Shown here: in pieces, positions 1-10,981 of the stretch
Position numbering within the stretch: position 1 is the stretch's first letter
Layout: each line of letters begins with the position of its first letter
DNA from: Rhabditoides inermis
Taxonomy: Eukaryota > Nematoda > Chromadorea > Rhabditida > Rhabditidae
Length of the DNA: 64,000 nucleotides
NCBI GenBank assembly: GCA_963966185.1
Contig: CAWZYM010000245.1
Location: 1 to 64,000, forward strand
Reading direction: 5' to 3'
Made by a program: the position numbers and the translations under genes
Notes under the pieces: model-generated
Told to the model about the DNA's origin: nothing
The model's database searches: none
Seen by the model: only the letters and a program-made list of their open reading frames with translations

Positions 1-8
1 AAAAAACT

Positions 9-80
9 GGGCCGAGCAGGGGGTTGAACACGGGACCTCTCGCACCCAAAGCGAGAATCATACCACTAGACCACTCGGCC
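9..80 (-). tRNA. tRNA-Pro(UGG)
   Basis: Read on the minus strand this is a complete 72-nt cloverleaf. The acceptor arm GGCCGAG pairs with CTCGGCC. The anticodon stem CTCGC/GCGAG closes a TTTGGGT loop whose anticodon is UGG, and a TTCAA motif sits in the T loop. No intron is present and CCA is not encoded, as usual for eukaryotes. A run of T residues follows the 3' end on the minus strand, consistent with a Pol III stop. Confidence 0.93.
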
Positions 81-144
81 ACGCTTTGATTCTGTTTCAT
101 AGCGGAAGGTCGTAAAAATACTGAACAAGAGGTATCAAAAAGTT

Positions 145-216
145 GGGCTGAGCCGGGGATTGAACCCGGGACCTCTCGCACCCTAAGCGAGAATCATACC
201 ACTAGACCACTCAGCC
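145..216 (-). tRNA. tRNA-Pro(AGG)
   Basis: A second 72-nt proline tRNA in the same orientation, 64 bp beyond the first. Acceptor arm GGCTGAG/CTCAGCC, anticodon stem CTCGC/GCGAG, loop TTAGGGT with anticodon AGG (A34 presumably edited to inosine), and T arm CCGGGTTCAATCCCCGG. It differs from its neighbour mainly in the acceptor arm and wobble base, so the two probably arose by local duplication. Confidence 0.94.
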
Positions 217-424
217 ATGATTGTAGTTCTACGGTTTTTATGAGGCCTTTTTTCGGAACAACGACGACAGGGAGAAACACTCACAATCACAGACTCGAAG
301 TCGGTTTGCGAACGTTTTAATCTTTGAACGCACCTTGTTTCTGCGCATAGTTTGGCTTTCACAGTTTGTCGTGTCTGCACTGCACACTGCACTCAAGTAC
401 CCTCACAAAGTCATTTCATCCACC

Positions 425-496
425 AGCAGCGTGGCGCAGTGGAAGCGTGCTGGGCCCATAACCCAGAGGTCGGTGGATCGAAACCACTCGCTGCTA
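425..496 (+). tRNA. Initiator tRNA-Met(CAU)
   Basis: A 72-nt tRNA starting A-G-C-A-G-C-G and ending C-T-G-C-T-A. It has the A1:U72 pair and the three G:C pairs in the anticodon stem (CTGGG/CCCAG) around loop CCCATAA, and the T loop begins ATCGAAA instead of TTCPuA. These are the hallmarks of eukaryotic initiator Met tRNA rather than elongator Met. It lies on the plus strand, opposite to the two Pro tRNAs. Confidence 0.95.
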
Positions 497-1765
497 ATCC
501 TTTTGCATGGTTGAAATTGTAAATAAACTCTTTCTTTCTGGCAGGGCCAGCCACCCACCAGTCATATCCATGGCTAAAGACATCTTTCGATGTACCCTAT
601 GGACAGTCGCAATCACATTGCGCCCAAGTTCCCGGCCCTTGTATCTTTGAATGTTTTCGATACCTTTATAGTGCTCACTCCTCATCCCCTCTCCCCCTAC
701 CTCGCCATAGGCGATCTCACTCTCTCCCGCGCACTCTCCTCTAACACGATACCTCTAACATGATAAGCCCCCAAGATACATGATCGTATGTATCCGATTG
801 GACCGGAGATTGGACCATATAGGGTCGCTTGAGTGAGTGTGCTGGCCTGTTTGATTGCTCCGATCTCAGACTCCCACTCCCACTCCGCACTCTCGGTAAT
901 TGGTTCCATGTCTCTCAATAGAAGCCCTCTCGAGACGCTTTCCTTGTTGTCCTCTCTCTCTTTCTTTTTCTCCGTCTCTTTCTCCCTCCGTCCTTTTTTC
1001 TCTTTCCCTCGTGTGTGTATGCTGGCCTCTCGTTGAATATTCATGTTTGTGGTTTGCTATGAGACGAGTGACGAGTGTCTCCATCCCATTTTGCCTACCC
1101 TGCAGCTAAGCCGTCCTATCTCCATTCCACCCGCGTTCATACTTTTCCTTCAACTCCTTCAACTCCTTCAGCTCTTTTTCCGCTGTTATCTCTTTTCATT
1201 CTCTTATTAGTTCTTCTAACTCGTTTTTTCTCTTGTTTTGTTTTTCGAGTTGGGCTAATCTAATGCATTGGCAAATAAGAGCACCTCTGCAAGCTATGCT
1301 TGATTGTCTTTTCTAGGGTATACATCTGCTACTGAGGCTAGTCTTAAGCTAATCGCATCACAATTCCGATGAACAAGCTGTTTTTGTTGTCTCCATCCCA
1401 CCTCCCCCTCCTCCCTCTCAATGACTGGAAAGGGGGAGGGAGGGGGAAAGGAGGAAATTGGCAGATCGAGTTGCCTAGTGCCGGATGCGCGGTTCTCACT
1501 TTCACACTCGGTCTCGCACCTTCATCCACGTCATAATCGATTTTTTTTTCCTCTCTGTCTCTCGTTCCTAGCACTTAATGTGCTCTCACATTAGTAAGCG
1601 GAGGTGTCCAATGCTCTCTCTCTTCTCTTACTCTTTCTCTTTCTCTCTCTCTCTCTCACTCACTTGAAAAAAACATTCATTTGTTGGTTAATTCTCTCCG
1701 CCAGCTGTCGTTTCTCGCACCTCTCTCTGTCTCTCTAGGTATTGGATATTTTTGCGAGATACCTT

Positions 1766-1808
<43 letters not shown>

Positions 1809-2169
1809 TTGATTCGCTACCCTCTACCTAATTTCGTTTGTGTCTCGCAGTTTTTTCTCAATTGCTTTCGGGAATGCGAAAACAGCCTGACTGCTTGAAT
1901 ATTATCTGCTTCTCTTACCGACTCTCGCACACCACACTTTTCTCCTTTTCCTTTTCCTCTTCTCTTTTTCTCCGCTCTCGTTTCTTCGTTCTCTCTTAGA
2001 GGGATGGCTCGAATTGTCATTATAAGCGGCTTCTCTTGCTATAGCGACCGCTGCAAAACACATTCATATCACACTCACTTATGTCCTATTGTGTGAGTTG
2101 AAAATGCTGCCACCGCACGACATTCCCACACCCGCACACCCCATTCCCGACCACTTATATGGCTCTCTT

Positions 2170-2247
<78 letters not shown>

Positions 2248-2581
2248 CATATATTCTGTTCGCCGTCACCAAGGGGCTTGTAAGAGGAGCAGTACTGAAT
2301 GAATGTTGTTTGTGCGATTCTTTGAGAGCATGAATGCACTTCTCATCGATATTCTTACTGTAATTGCGTTGTTTCGGTTCTGCTCGCATATTCATTTGAT
2401 TATCTGCCGGTCATTCAACCGAATCGAGCCCGTTCTTTATTTCTTCTCCTCCCTTTCTTCCATTGTCTCACTTGTGCTGATGTGCATCACTCAAAATTTC
2501 ATTCAATACAGGTCTTTTCTCGCGAATTCTTTTTGTGCTTGTGGTGTTTGTTTCGGGACAGAATCACACTCGCTGTTGCAG
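497..2581. other. Low-complexity intergenic or 5' intronic DNA
   Basis: No exon could be supported here. The stretch is rich in CT runs (for example near 1626-1663 and 1771-1800) and ends in a (CT)n-(TA)n compound microsatellite at 2164-2244. Open frames in it are low-complexity Ser/Leu or Arg/Glu strings created by the repeats. The 5' exons of the sarcoglycan-like gene downstream may lie here but were not recognised. Confidence 0.6.
2164..2244. repeat. Compound (CT)n-(TA)n microsatellite
   Basis: About 28 bp of CT dinucleotides run directly into about 54 bp of uninterrupted TA dinucleotides. Confidence 0.95.
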
Positions 2582-3236
2582 GTGGATGGATTGACAGCGT
2601 CTGCCTTGTTCATCATCCCATGGCGTTCTCGTACCAGAATCCTATCCTCTCCCAGAACCACATCCGTCCCCTCGTACAGAAGGAAGAAGACGACGACCCT
2701 CCAGATGATGGTGTGTTGTAGAGTAATCCACTACTATGTTGTTTACACGACGGTTTTTTAATCTATTCATTTGACGGTGGCTTTGAAACAGCAGTCCGCA
2801 TGCAGAAGTGACAAACATATACTAATCTACTCACTACTCCATGATTTTTAACATAGAGAGTCAGCGTGGATGACCTTTTTTAAATGAGAATCAAGACAAG
2901 TGTGCAAGCTGTTAGTGTTAGTGCATTGTTGTTTAACACATTTTGCATCAGTTCACGCCAATTAGACAACGGCTTGATTTCGGAGGCTGTGCGCCGGATT
3001 TAATTATTTATATTTTTCTCGCTTTGCGCCTGTTCAGCTTTCTGTTTCTCTCTCTTTTCCTTTCTCTTTCTCTCCTCTTCTCTTTCTCTCCTCTTCTCTC
3101 TCTCTCTCTCTCTCTCTTTTATCCCTAGTTTTGAATAGAATCTCCGCGTAATGAGATAAACGCGGCATGCGCGGTGCGAGTTCTGAGCACCCAACAATTT
3201 CGAAGTCTTTCGAATCGATTAGAACGTGCTTTATGG

Positions 3237-3333
<97 letters not shown>

Positions 3334-3604
3334 TTATAACAGTTCACACTGTGCCACACACAAAAATATGATGAAAATGAAGAAAAAAATCAATGCAACA
3401 AATAAGTGCGTATCAATCTGTAAGACAGTTTCAACTAATACCCACCCCTGCCTGGAGGTGGCGTGGGAGAGCGGGCGGAGGAACCCGAGTGAGCACATTA
3501 GGAGACAATGCACTCTGGGGCAGGCACCAGTTTCCACCCCGGTAACGTCTCGATAACAACACTCTAGAATCAAGGGGAGGGGGAAATTGCAACTGATTAT
3601 TAAA

Positions 3605-3649
<45 letters not shown>

Positions 3650-4047
3650 AACTTTTGAAAATATTCTAGTCTGATTTGAGCCTGCAGTGCTACGCTTGCA
3701 CATGTTTAGTGACTGTGTGTATCCAGTCCGTCTTCGAATCTTGTCCAGCTAGTCTCACTCTCACTCGCGTCTCCGGCGTGAGAAAACACGGCAATTAATT
3801 CGGCGGCTTTCGCAACCGAAAGGAAAGAAGAAGCCACTTACCCTCTTTTTCTTTCCTCTCCCTCCCTCCTTTTCATCCCACAGTCATGTCTGCACCAATC
3901 TCAGATTGAATCGCAACACTTTCTTTTCACATACTTAGTGAATGTACCGTTTCTTTTCGTTTGTGTATATATTGTTATGCCTACTCTTGCAGTCTTCTAC
4001 TATTGTTGTGGACAAGAAGAGTCTAGGCCACTACACTGTTGTAATAT

Positions 4048-4105
<58 letters not shown>

Positions 4106-5147
4106 CCCTCTCTCTCTCTCTCTCCCCCCCCCCTCTCTCTCTCTCTCTCTCTCGCGTACCCGCCCCTAGCGTGGAATGCCCGCGCCCGCCGGAAGGCGTG
4201 TGTTCCTTTCTTCCTGACTGATCCACTCCCAGATGTCTTGAGTGCTTCTCTCCCCTCCCTCCTCTTCCTGTCTTCCGTTGTTGTCTCTATCCCCTTCTTC
4301 CACCACAATTGCACACCTCTATACGAGGCTCGAAAATAATAGGTAGGTGTGTGGTGTGTGTCCAGCCTCCTCCTCGTTCTTCTCATCCCTCTTCTCTCTT
4401 TCTCTTCTCTTCGCACGCTACTTCTTTTCCACGATGTCTGCTGTCCGCCAGTCCTCTCTCCAGTCGTCTGTCCGTCACAAGGTGTCGTTTCAATCGATAT
4501 AGTGATGATGAGTGTTGTGATAAGATCTCTGTCGTGTCGGCGTCAGCGGCGATGCGTCGTTTGGAGTTCGTAGACGTGCGGAAGGTGGCCTTGTCGGGTC
4601 TGCCAGTCATTGCCCCCGAGATGGGACGTAAAGGCAACAGCGACAGTCTGGGTAACACATGTGTTTTCTTCTATTCGTATTGGCATGTTCGATAGTCCCA
4701 TCATTGCAGACTACTCTCTGGTGGCTTTTCTGCCCATCCTCATGATCTGCTCGATCATCGTCGCCGTATGTGCCGTCTTCCAGTGTAGAAAGTGGAAACA
4801 CCAGAGAAAACAGGTGTGATTCGTTCATGTAGTTTTGCTCTTTTAAATGTACGGTATCAATTACGTGACTAACTGTGTTTGCTAGTGACAGATGAGTGAA
4901 AAGTGCCATCCATTCATTTAGCGTTTCTCTTTCCTTCACTTGCCAACCCCTTCCCCCTCTTTGTCTCTCATTCAAAATAATAGTATCCGTGCACTTTAAA
5001 ACCATGCAAATGTATATTCGTTCCGTTCCAAGTATATATCTTCTTTACGCGAAAAAAAACAGATTATGACGACAACAAAAAACACCAAGTTTGCGTTTTG
5101 ACATGCACATGACGCAGCTCTCTCTCTTCCCTTCCCTTCCCCCTCTT

Positions 5148-5183
<36 letters not shown>

Positions 5184-5345
5184 CTCTCTTTCTCTCTCTC
5201 GTTTTCTCGCGTTTTTTTTCTGAAAGTGGCAAAGATGAACATTAAAAGAAGGTGATGAGAAGCTTGAGCTAGAAACTGCAATCTTTCTCTGTCTCATTCT
5301 TTCATCCGCCGTCTAATATAAGGTAGTATAGAAAAAGAGATAAAT

Positions 5346-5387
<42 letters not shown>

Positions 5388-6910
5388 GTATTGTTTTGTA
5401 TGCGCGTCCAACGAAGGCAATCAATCCCAGTTCTAGTTAGTGTGAATAGCGGAAAGAGGGGTATTGATTATGCAGTGAACAGTGGCAATGTGTGTCTGAA
5501 TAAATGAAGAATCCGTAAATAATGAACAAGGACCTTCCATTTACTAGATTACGCATTTTTCTCCACACTCTTGGCTTGGGTTCTTCTTTGGTTTATATTT
5601 CTTTTGTGTGGTCCTCGTTAAAGGTAGTGTACTGTCTGATTCGGGTTATGATTATGAAACAAATCATGGCACGTTTATCGACGACATTTTTAAATGTTTT
5701 ACCACAATATGGTTTATCGATTCATACAACAATTATTTTAAAAGTTCACTTCAATTTCTGAGTGATAGATGATACATGCAAACCAAGGTTCAGATTGGCT
5801 CTTGTCCGGAAGAGGTGCATAACTTGCACCAACTAACCAACTTGCACACTCTGCTACATTACTCTGCTGTTTTAGAAAGAAAACTCAGTTTTATGATGTT
5901 TCCTGTCTTTTCTTATTTCAGATAATGAATGATAAGTGCAATATTAAACAAAAACTCAATGCATTCCAACAAATAGCTGACATTGAAATATTGCTGCTAA
6001 ATTTCATAGTAAATTTCATAGGCGCTTTCGGTAGATTTGATTAATCATTTGCATATTAAAAAAGTGATTATTATTGAACGAAACATGCATCAATTATAAT
6101 AAGTGATTCCTATATAAAGTGTATAATACACATTTCTCATGTTTGAAATTTGACGTTCTGAGGTTACACTACCTTTATGTAAGTAGAAGAAAAGAGCATT
6201 ATCGCTAACATTTCTGACATACCACAACTAAATTTGTTCGAGCCCGCTTTCTGATTCATTTTGGAAAGTCAATAATATCATCACGTTTTTAGTTCTCTCA
6301 ATTGGCTCGCGTTTACGACATCTTGGAAGGAGCGGGAGAGGATAAAGGAAAGAAGGTACAGCTCACACAGCAGAACGAAGTGGGCAAGGTTTCCTCTCTT
6401 TTCATCTTTCACTCCATCCCCATGTTTGTTTTTCTCTCGATCTATCTCTTTTGTCTTTTTCGTTATATCTCTCTACGCCACCTATCTCCCATCTTCATTC
6501 ATGCGTATGATCTCCATTCATCGTTGCATTTCCCCCCGCTATCTCGATGTTTTCTTGTTATGCTACGTGAATGTGAGTAGCGAATTCGTGATGACAAGAG
6601 TGTGTTCTCTTCACTCAGAGTGTCGACCGTATCTGTCTGGCACTGCTCCCGCCGCCACCGGACTGCTCTCCCTTCTACCAACCACCGCCAAAAGGTATGC
6701 TATGCTGAATTGAACAAGCAAAAGCAAATCACACATCGGTCGTCAGACAGAGTTGGGGTTTTGGGGTTTTCTGGTTTTCTCCATGACGCGTCTGTTTCAG
6801 CTCGTCCGCCGTCCACGGACCCTCTCTTTGTTCCGCACTCTCCCCTCGAAGTTGTCCTACACTTCACATCCAACGTCTCCAACCCCGACACCATCGTCCA
6901 CGTCGTCTGA
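2582..6910 (+). CDS. Single-pass membrane protein, alpha/epsilon-sarcoglycan-like (partial model)
   Basis: Exons with compatible phases: 3429-3546 (tentative donor), 4482-4651 (tentative acceptor), 4710-4813, 6293-6388, 6619-6694 and 6801-6910 (stop TGA). Exon 2582-2710 joins in phase but is less certain, and the N-terminus is missing. Exon 4710-4813 encodes a hydrophobic helix (L-V-A-F-L-P-I-L-M-I-C-S-I-I-V) followed by basic residues, a stop-transfer anchor. The Cys-bearing ectodomain pieces (C-L-E-V...N-P...R-Q-C...P-V...C...C-D-K-I-S-V-V) and the tail piece V-Q-L-T-Q-Q-N-E-V-G-K recall the membrane-proximal region and tail of alpha/epsilon sarcoglycans, glycoproteins of the dystrophin complex. 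The cytosolic end is proline-rich. Topology is well supported by the sequence. The family call is my judgement from remembered motifs and could be wrong. The cadherin-like ectodomain expected upstream was not found. Introns carry long CT and TA repeats. Confidence 0.5.
3237..3331. repeat. (TA)n microsatellite with TAA tail
   Basis: About 80 bp of perfect TA dinucleotides followed by several TAA units, in an intron of the membrane-protein gene. A second TA run lies at 3605-3646. Confidence 0.95.
4048..4153. repeat. (CT)n microsatellite
   Basis: About 105 bp of CT dinucleotides with short C-run interruptions, within an intron of the same gene. A GA run of opposite polarity lies at 5346-5384. 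Confidence 0.95.
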
Positions 6911-7088
6911 ACCCACGTCACCTGGTCTATTCCATATCTTCTGCCGTGTCTTTCTCATTTACTTGCCCCAAATGTGCCTTGATGTGATAGACCATACGGA
7001 TAACGGATACTCCGAAATATTGGTATATCGAATAACATGGTTTTTTTATGAACCCGTGTTGTTTTGAAAGAGATGATTAGATGATGAA

Positions 7089-7755
7089 TCAGTCTTTGAC
7101 TCGTTCGTTCTTCACTTCATCTGACACTTCGTCCTCGAGTTGGATAACGTTGTCGATCTGAACAAATACGATTTTTGACTGATATGGATTATAATTGAAG
7201 ATTGACTCACCTCATCTGGCTGTCGGATGTACTTCTCCCTACACGCGGGTGCAGCGTAGTTGAAGAGAGCGATGCTACAATTATAATGGTCACCTTATTA
7301 GTCTTATCTTCAACTCTCTCCCATTCTCTCTATTCTTTCTCTTACCTCTTTTCCTCTCCATAATCTGAAATAGCATAAATGAGGAATCGGTCGTCTTCGA
7401 GTGTCTTCCGAACAAAGTCTCCGAAGATTCTTCTATTCGTGAATCCAGCGACTGGGACGCGAACGTTCAACTGGCAGATGGTCTGGAAGTGGATGGAAGT
7501 GATGAGAGTGCCTTCATATCGTCATACTTACTATTTACAAAACAGAATTTGTATGGTGGATCATCACGTCTCTCTTTCTTTCTTTCTTTCTCTTTCTCTC
7601 CTTCTCTCTCTCTCTCTCTCTCTCACCACATCTCCTTCCTGAACGAGCTTTTCGGCGAGTACATACCCGGTCGAGGACATGTTCAGCCAAACTGAAATAC
7701 ATCATCGAACGAGCATGATGAATGAACGTGGTACCCTTTGATTCTTCTCTCTCGT

Positions 7756-7786
<31 letters not shown>

Positions 7787-8254
7787 CTTCCTCTTTTCCT
7801 TCTCTCTTCCCCCACCTGCATCCAGCACCCTCTCTCCGGTTCTCCTGGCCAGGAAATCGAGCATGTCGAGCTTTTCCACGTTTTTGTGATACAGCATGGC
7901 AGTGGGGAGAGGGTGAAGGTCTCCGACCTGAGTGCACACTCGACTGTCGTCGCGATTCTCCACAGAAGCCTACCAAGTAGTATGTCTTTGCCTTCTCCGG
8001 TTTTGTGTCGACGGCGTGGAATCGACACAGAGTGTGCAGCTTCTCGCGGAGACGCAGCTGAAACGACAAGTGAGAACAACACACAACGAACCATGTACCT
8101 TCACATTGACACGATAACACACAGATGAGCTACAACCAATCTGTGCCAATCTCACCTCTTGGACAATACCCTTGCCCACTCCGATCGTCACTGCGGCGCA
8201 GTCCCACGGAATGCCGAACTGCTTCTGAACAGGCTCCCATTGGGAATCGCTCTC

Positions 8255-8290
<36 letters not shown>

Positions 8291-8845
8291 TTCTTCTCTC
8301 TATCTCCCTTTCTTTCTCTCACTTCTGCTCTGGGTGTGATGTGCCACTTTGTGTCTCCGACGTTCTCGTCCGTCGCCTCTATCACCTTCTCCCACAGAGA
8401 GTAGCAAAGCGGCACAGCTTCGAGCAGTATGTCCACTGCCTACAACACACAACGCATTATGATTGGGAAGGATGGAGGCAGGCCGGCACCTTCTGACTCG
8501 GCTCGTCGTCCAGATAGCCTTGCAGGCAGCGTCTCTGCCGCGCCAGTCGGGCCTCCATCGTGTTGCGAGCAGGAGTCTTGCTGAAATTGTTATTCATTAA
8601 TTCATTAGTAGTCTCGAATTTCGAATTGTCAGACTACAATCGTCAGCCGTACTTACACATGGGTGGGCGTGGGTGAGGGAATGAGCATCCAGACAACAAG
8701 GAGGAGTACGAGGAAAACCACCTGGAACGATGTGATTGAACTGGCAGACGACACTCACGATGGAAGCTGTTTGCACGGCGAGTTTGTTGTCTCTGCACCG
8801 CATTCGCAACAGACGAATCAAGCGGACAATGTCATTAGACTGCAT
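7089..8845 (-). CDS. FkbM-like methyltransferase, type II membrane protein
   Basis: Eleven exons with fully consistent phases: 8845-8759, 8721-8657, 8580-8490, 8439-8323, 8251-8156, 8057-7974, 7927-7816, 7691-7627, 7482-7346, 7274-7211 and 7157-7089, giving 987 nt and 328 residues. Residues about 30-42 (V-V-F-L-V-L-L-L-V-V-W-M-L) form a signal anchor after a basic N-terminus, predicting a Golgi/ER lumenal enzyme. The body follows the Methyltransf_21 (FkbM) pattern: F-G-I-P-W-D-C then I-G-V-G-K-G (SAM-site strand and loop), F-H-A-V-D-T-K-P-E (acidic ribose-binding position), D-M-L-D-F-L, V-W-L-N-M, and the late I-C-Q-L-N-V block with F-G-D-F before the C-terminus. It resembles nematode-type and METTL24-like members; the methyl acceptor is unknown. 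In this family W-L-D-x-E-G is usual after the DFL block; here it reads W-L-N-M-S-S-T-G, so the enzyme may be altered. A TTTTCAG acceptor lies 4 nt before ATG. Confidence 0.72.
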
Positions 8846-9313
8846 CAGGCTGAAAAGGAATGGTAGAACTCAGAAAAGAACAGCCAGCACGCTTTGCGTA
8901 GATGCATTCATAAGTCATAAGTATAGTAGAGAAAGACCAATTGAATCGAAAATTTAATGACTTTAATGAATGAAACATTTTGAAACACGCCAGTGAAGAT
9001 GGTCGGATGGATGCTTATATAGCTTCATGGCAGACAGCAATCTAGTCGGCCGAGAATCATGGAAAGCGAAACAAGTTGGGAACAGCCGCAGATACAATCG
9101 AATTGCGCAAGTGAGTGCCTGCCCATTGAGCGCGCATCCACAAATCCAGATCGCGCGCACCCAACCATCTTTCGAGATCTAGCCACTGTGTACCAGCTTG
9201 GTCATAGAGGGCATAGTAAGTACATTTCGATACATCCTGTTTCGCGAAGTGAAATACAATAGATAACATTGTTGATCAATGATTTTGTTGCACAATAGTG
9301 AATAAATATGGTG

Positions 9314-9319
9314 TTTATT
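9314..9319 (-). terminator. Poly(A) signal AATAAA of the 95-aa gene
   Basis: On the minus strand AATAAA occurs 10 nt after the TGA stop codon, followed by an A/T-rich stretch with a second AATA-type match. The stop would nearly touch the 3' processing site, a very short 3' UTR. Confidence 0.45.
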
Positions 9320-9329
9320 ATGCACAAGT

Positions 9330-9442
9330 TCATGGCTCGATAGTGGTGTTTCCACTTTGCGCGTATTGGATCATCTCCTGCTGGTTGGTGCGCATGTCTT
9401 TGTGGAACAGCTGCGCCAAGTCACCTGCAAACGAGTACCTCT

Positions 9443-9526
<84 letters not shown>

Positions 9527-9769
9527 TTACCCTTGACAATCTTTAGAATATTGGCATGTTCTCCGGGTGACATCCCAGTGCGCACACAATCTGCCAGGAA
9601 AGCGTCGTACTCCTGGAAAAGATGAGGAAAAGATGAAGAGCGATACGTGTGTGCTGACCTTGAGTGCGGAGTCGTAGTCGCTGACGAGAGTGGCCCCCTG
9701 TGGGATTCCAGTCGAAGAGCCCTCCGAGCCAGTGTCAGACATGCCAGACATACGGTTTCCCTCCGACAT
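9330..9769 (-). CDS. 95-residue protein of unknown function
   Basis: Three exons, 9769-9659, 9612-9531 and 9424-9330, total 288 nt with phases 0 and 1 matching across both introns and an AATAAA just after the stop. The N-terminal third is Ser/Gly/Met-rich and probably disordered. The rest is predicted helical: D-Y-D-S-A-L-K-E-Y-D-A-F-L, then G-M-S-P-G-E-H-A-N-I-L-K-I-V-K, then D-L-A-Q-L-F-H-K-D-M and a polar C-terminus ending T-T-I-E-P. There is no signal peptide or membrane segment. I do not recognise the family. The second intron is dominated by a CT microsatellite. The gene sits between PRCC (355 bp upstream) and the methyltransferase (485 bp downstream), all in the same direction, and an acceptor-like AG lies just ahead of the start codon. 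Confidence 0.72.
9446..9528. repeat. (CT)n microsatellite
   Basis: About 83 bp of CT dinucleotides with one T interruption, filling most of the second intron of the 95-aa gene. Confidence 0.95.
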
Positions 9770-10123
9770 ACTCTGATCTAAATGTGAAAAAGAGTGGAAG
9801 AACATATAAAAGTAGTACCATTGTAATAGTGACTGATCATCAGTAACCGATCGCCTTTGTATTTATACTTGCCACTCCCTACCAGTTATCGCTATTTGTA
9901 ACAGTGGCGATCACATGTTTTCCCTTTCCCGCTCCATCAATCAACTCTCGCGATTATTCCGACATTATCAACCAGACACAAGCGATCCAATACAATTTAT
10001 GAGACACATCATACACAGGTAACGAATAAAATCACCACATAAACGTCTGACGAAAAGCAGGGCGACAGTGATTGAAATACTACTGCAAATACACAATGCC
10101 AACAAACAGAACAAAGAAATCGT

Positions 10124-10921
10124 TTAGAATCCGTACTTCTGCTTGCTGGCTCGCATCGTGTGCTTCTGCGCAGCCCACTGCTCCTGCAGAGACTCCTCGC
10201 GAGAAACCGCCTGCAAGCTATCCATCAATAAATTATACCAATCAATCACGTGTCATCAGGTTAACTTTTATTTTCATAATAGAAATCCATCAAGCATAAA
10301 TGAATCAATGCCCCCACCATCTGTGCGAGATACGTGATCTGGTGCTTCTGCTTGGCATTCCTGTCCTTGACATCGGCCGTCTTCGGAATTGGAGCCATCG
10401 ACGCCTGCATAATGATCATTATAACAAACCCAACTCACACGCTTCTCCCAACACCCCTCAACGTTATGTAATAAAAAAGTGAACGAAACAAATCAAGGTT
10501 GCCTTTCCATCCGTACCTTGGCCATGGCCTTGTGGTTGAGGTTTCTGAGGAGGGTGGCGTTCACATCGGGTCCAATCGCGTCGTCCACATTCACGTCCAC
10601 TATGTTCTCCACGATTCCACTCATCGAACGCTCGCCGAACCCCCACGGCGCCATCTCGTATTTGAAGATCAGGTCGTGTGCTTGCTGAAACACCCACGAC
10701 TAATCAACAAAACTACAAATTCGATAATAACAAACACATACACAAACTAAACACGTCGTATTTCGAATTCAGTGCATTTTAGCCCATACATACCTGATCG
10801 TTGATGGTCTTGAGCTTTCGTGTCTTGGCAGGGTCGGACCCGCTCGGCCCCGCCCCCTCTTCTCCATCTTCCCCGGCCATGTTGTACTGCTCCGACGGGT
10901 GCACCAGGTCCGACTGAACGA

Positions 10922-10981
<60 letters not shown>

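Noticed and set aside
4000..4416. Arg-Glu repeat proteins near 4.0-4.4 kb
   Set aside because: Artifacts of the CT microsatellite read on the minus strand.
6302..6388. R-V-Y-D-I-L-E resembling the E2F/DP R-V-Y-D-I box
   Set aside because: Only a seven-residue resemblance; the exon follows a transmembrane exon in phase and the rest has no E2F features.
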